8,511 nucleotides of DNA from Microcaldota archaeon (GTDB lineage Archaea; Micrarchaeota; Micrarchaeia; Anstonellales; Bilamarchaeaceae): assembly GCA_021823425.1 (NCBI GenBank), contig JAKANX010000040.1, positions 1 to 8,511 on the forward strand, given 5' to 3'. A model generated the notes under the pieces. It made no database searches. It was not told where the DNA came from and saw only the letters and a list, made by a program, of their open reading frames with translations. Shown piece after piece: positions 6,566 to 8,511 of the stretch. The first letter of the stretch is position 1; each line of letters begins with the position of its first letter. A program made the translations under genes and the position numbers.

Positions 6566-6573
6566 TTTATAAT
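6566..6573 (+). promoter_or_regulatory. TATA-like box for the secreted protein gene
   Basis: TTTATAAT lies about 37 bases before ATG 6606, predicting a transcript start near 6595 and a leader of roughly a dozen bases. A GGGTGG stretch (6595-6600) 5 bases before the ATG can serve as ribosome site. Confidence 0.6.
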
Positions 6574-6588
6574 ACTAATAAGAGTATT
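6571..6588. repeat. Inverted repeat overlapping the promoter (operator candidate)
   Basis: AATACT (6571-6576) and AGTATT (6583-6588) form a perfect 6-base inverted repeat with a 6-base spacer. It begins inside the TATA-like box and ends before the predicted transcript start, where a dimeric repressor would block polymerase recruitment. No regulator gene is seen in the window. Short AT-rich palindromes also occur by chance. Confidence 0.35.
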
Positions 6589-6605
6589 CAAGCTGGGTGG
6601 CTTTC

Positions 6606-8511
6606 ATGGGCAAGTGGGCATTCGCATCATTGTTTATCTTGGCATTTTCAGTCCTCTCCTTCTCAGCGGCGTTCGTCGGGGACGGCACGTACAAGGTATT
6701 CCACAACGACACCGTGCTGTCCAACAACTCCTTCCTAATCTACGAGGACGCAATAGTCTGGGGATACACCGAAGGCTCGTCAGCGGTGGTGATAAAGAAC
6801 TACACCTTCATAGTCACGCGCCTCGGCGCCCAGATAACAAATGTCACCCTCGCAAAGGGCCAGAATTACACCGCAAAGAGCGGCTCCCGCAACGCCACCA
6901 TAACCATACTGGACACCGGCTACGTCTCCACCGGCGCAGGGGGCGCGGAAGTGACGCCTTACGCGATGGTCCTCGTGGCATCCTCGCCCGACCCAGTAAC
7001 CGTGAAAATTACCGGCGTAAAAACGACCGCTGACTTCTTCTATGTTACAGTGAACTGGACCGCGAACGCATCATCCAACGGGACCGTGCGCGTTTACGAC
7101 AATTACACCAACGTACTGGCATCCTCGGCCTCCGATTCGGCAAGCAAGGCCGCGCACAGCGTCCCCGTGCACTCGCTCAAGTCCAACACCGCCTATTACG
7201 CCATCATAACCGCGTGCACCGCCGACGGCTGCACGAATTCCGGAAAGTACAACTTCACCACCTATGCCGTGATTCCGGTGATAAGCAACGTCACCATGGT
7301 TGGCGTGACGGATACGGCCGCGGACATCTATTGGATGACGGACGTGAAAGCGGACGAGAGCGTTTATTACAGGGTGAGCGGCGAGAGCACCTGGTCGCAG
7401 GAGCCCATGCCCTCGGACCCGTGGCCCAAGCTCAAGAACTTCGTGGTCGCAGTGCCCGGCCAGATTTACATTCCCAGCCCTAATCCGGGGGACCCGATGG
7501 ACAACGGATGGAGCAGCTTGTTCAACCAGATGGGGCTAGGAGGGCAGATAAACGGGCAGCAGATAGGCGGGCAGGCAGCCTACCAGGCTCCGAAGGAGCG
7601 GGCGGTCATGCTTGCGGCATCGGGCGGCGTGGGGGGCGGTTTCGTTCCCAAATCGGCATACTCGTTCGCGACATCCGGGGTGCTTTCGGGCATCAAGGAC
7701 GCAACCCTCAACTCGCTGCTGATTCGGCACGAGCATCAAATCCACCTCTCGGACCTGGAGCAGCAGACGACCTACGAATACAAGGTGTCCAGCTGCGCGG
7801 ACAGGTGCTCCAATTCAAGCGTTTACTCGTTCACCACCAAAAGGACCATGACCGTTCCGAGGATAATCATCTACGGGAGGACGTCCATAAACCACGGCAC
7901 AAGCGAAGTTCTCACCGTAGACGTTCTGGACGACAACCCCACGGGCAAGGTGCTCAACGCGAGCATAACCTGGTACGACGGGGGGACGACGCACACGCTT
8001 CCGCTCCATTTCGGGGGCACGAGCTCCAAAATAATGACGCCCAAGGCCATGCCTTACCGCGCGGTCGTGAGCATAACCTTCGCTACCCCGGGCTCGCACG
8101 GCATCGTCGTCGGGGCTGTGAACAACTACGCGAAGGTGGGCAACAAGACTTACCTGGTGAACGTTAAGGCAAAGACCAAGTGCACGGGCACGAACGCGAT
8201 TTACTACCCGTCCGACACGCCGTGCACGAACAAGTGGCCGATTGACCCCCAGGGCACGATAAATTACAATACCCCCATAGGGCAGTGCCACGCTTTTGAA
8301 GTGTGCGCGGATTCCTTGGACTACGTGCTGGCGGACGCAGAGACCTGCTGCAACGGCGACAGGCTCTACTCAGAAGACCAGCCGCCCAAGAACCGCGGAT
8401 TCTACTACGACAAGGCGACGCCGTGCGACGCGGCCATCAAGGCCAGCGTTAAGGCCGGCGCGATGGTCTCATACGGAGGGGAGGCGAGCATGCGGATTTG
8501 CGAGGCCAACT
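6606..8511 (+). CDS. Large secreted fibronectin-III-like, cysteine-rich surface protein (3' truncated by window)
   Basis: The frame opens at ATG 6606 and has no stop through the right edge, giving 635 residues so far. Residues 1-22 are a Sec-type signal peptide: Lys-3, a hydrophobic core, then SFSAAF. Next come a beta-rich domain of unknown family (about 23-128), a fibronectin-III-like domain (about 131-220), a second such domain (about 224-412) expanded by an insert of about 100 residues, another beta-sandwich-like region (about 413-520), and a cysteine-rich region (from 526). Both Fn3 domains end with the same pattern: a cysteine pair (C204/C209, C397/C401), then N-S and F-T-T. There are 15 N-X-S/T sequons, 12 of them before residue 230. 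It is probably an exported, glycosylated, disulfide-stabilised adhesin or envelope protein. A C-terminal anchor, if any, lies outside the window. The gene has its own promoter after the cold-shock terminator. Confidence 0.85.
   Translation, partial: MGKWAFASLFILAFSVLSFSAAFVGDGTYKVFHNDTVLSNNSFLIYEDAIVWGYTEGSSAVVIKNYTFIVTRLGAQITNVTLAKGQNYTAKSGSRNATITILDTGYVSTGAGGAEVTPYAMVLVASSPDPVTVKITGVKTTADFFYVTVNWTANASSNGTVRVYDNYTNVLASSASDSASKAAHSVPVHSLKSNTAYYAIITACTADGCTNSGKYNFTTYAVIPVISNVTMVGVTDTAADIYWMTDVKADESVYYRVSGESTWSQEPMPSDPWPKLKNFVVAVPGQIYIPSPNPGDPMDNGWSSLFNQMGLGGQINGQQIGGQAAYQAPKERAVMLAASGGVGGGFVPKSAYSFATSGVLSGIKDATLNSLLIRHEHQIHLSDLEQQTTYEYKVSSCADRCSNSSVYSFTTKRTMTVPRIIIYGRTSINHGTSEVLTVDVLDDNPTGKVLNASITWYDGGTTHTLPLHFGGTSSKIMTPKAMPYRAVVSITFATPGSHGIVVGAVNNYAKVGNKTYLVNVKAKTKCTGTNAIYYPSDTPCTNKWPIDPQGTINYNTPIGQCHAFEVCADSLDYVLADAETCCNGDRLYSEDQPPKNRGFYYDKATPCDAAIKASVKAGAMVSYGGEASMRICEAN
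7542..7574 (+). repeat. Short imperfect Gln/Gly tandem repeat inside the secreted protein gene
   Basis: GGGCAG recurs three times with CAGATA/ATA spacers, encoding GQINGQQIGGQ (residues 313-323). It lies within the insert of the second fibronectin-like domain and probably forms a flexible, low-complexity linker. Confidence 0.4.

Noticed and set aside
6614..8167. Three plus-strand frames (6614-7033, 7214-7483, 7508-8167) and a minus frame in the right end
   Set aside because: The frame from ATG 6606 is open for 635 codons with a signal peptide and repeated domain motifs. The other frames are Arg/His-rich shadows of it.
1..8511. tRNA, rRNA, CRISPR arrays, insertion sequences or a defence island
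   Set aside because: No cloverleaf-like segment, regularly spaced repeat, transposase motif or terminal inverted repeat was found by eye. Gaps between genes are about 100 bases or less.

Overview
The window looks like a stretch of a GC-rich archaeal chromosome. Each clear intergenic gap carries a TATA-like box about 35-50 bases ahead of a start codon, or about 26 bases ahead in one apparently leaderless gene. Shine-Dalgarno matches resemble GGAGGT/GGTGAT, and a double poly-T tract acts as a likely terminator. The gene content also fits: an archaeal-type mevalonate kinase, a DUF2666-like protein, a COG2509 FAD dehydrogenase and a large secreted protein with many N-glycosylation sequons. A cold-shock-domain protein in this setting hints at a DPANN-type lineage (for example Micrarchaeota or Diapherotrites) rather than a hyperthermophile, but that placement is inference.

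Layout. At 1-457 (+) lie the tail of one gene and an unrecognised 135-residue protein whose best start is a non-canonical ATA abutting the upstream stop. From 4162 down to 463 (-) runs a tight four-gene operon, in transcription order: COG2509 FAD-dependent dehydrogenase, DUF2666-like duplicated protein, MgtC-family membrane protein, mevalonate kinase. Gaps are 2, 4 and 7 bases, with one promoter visible upstream of the first gene. The operon converges on the left-hand gene with only 5 bases between stop codons. At 5743-4217 (-) is a GT-C membrane glycosyltransferase. It diverges from a YjbQ/UPF0047 gene at 5807 (+) across a 63-base gap holding one AT-rich element usable in both directions. A cold-shock-domain gene follows (6320-6511, +), then a T-rich terminator. 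Last is the start of a large secreted protein (6606 to beyond the right edge) with a signal peptide, two fibronectin-III-like domains and a cysteine-rich region.

How the genes may work together. Mevalonate kinase commits mevalonate to isoprenoid lipid synthesis, and its operon partners include a flavoprotein of unknown substrate and a membrane protein, so a membrane or lipid theme is possible but unproven. The glycosyltransferase and the sequon-rich secreted protein suggest a cell-surface glycosylation theme, though they are not in one operon. No RNA genes, CRISPR arrays or insertion sequences were seen. No gene-free stretch exceeds about 100 bases.
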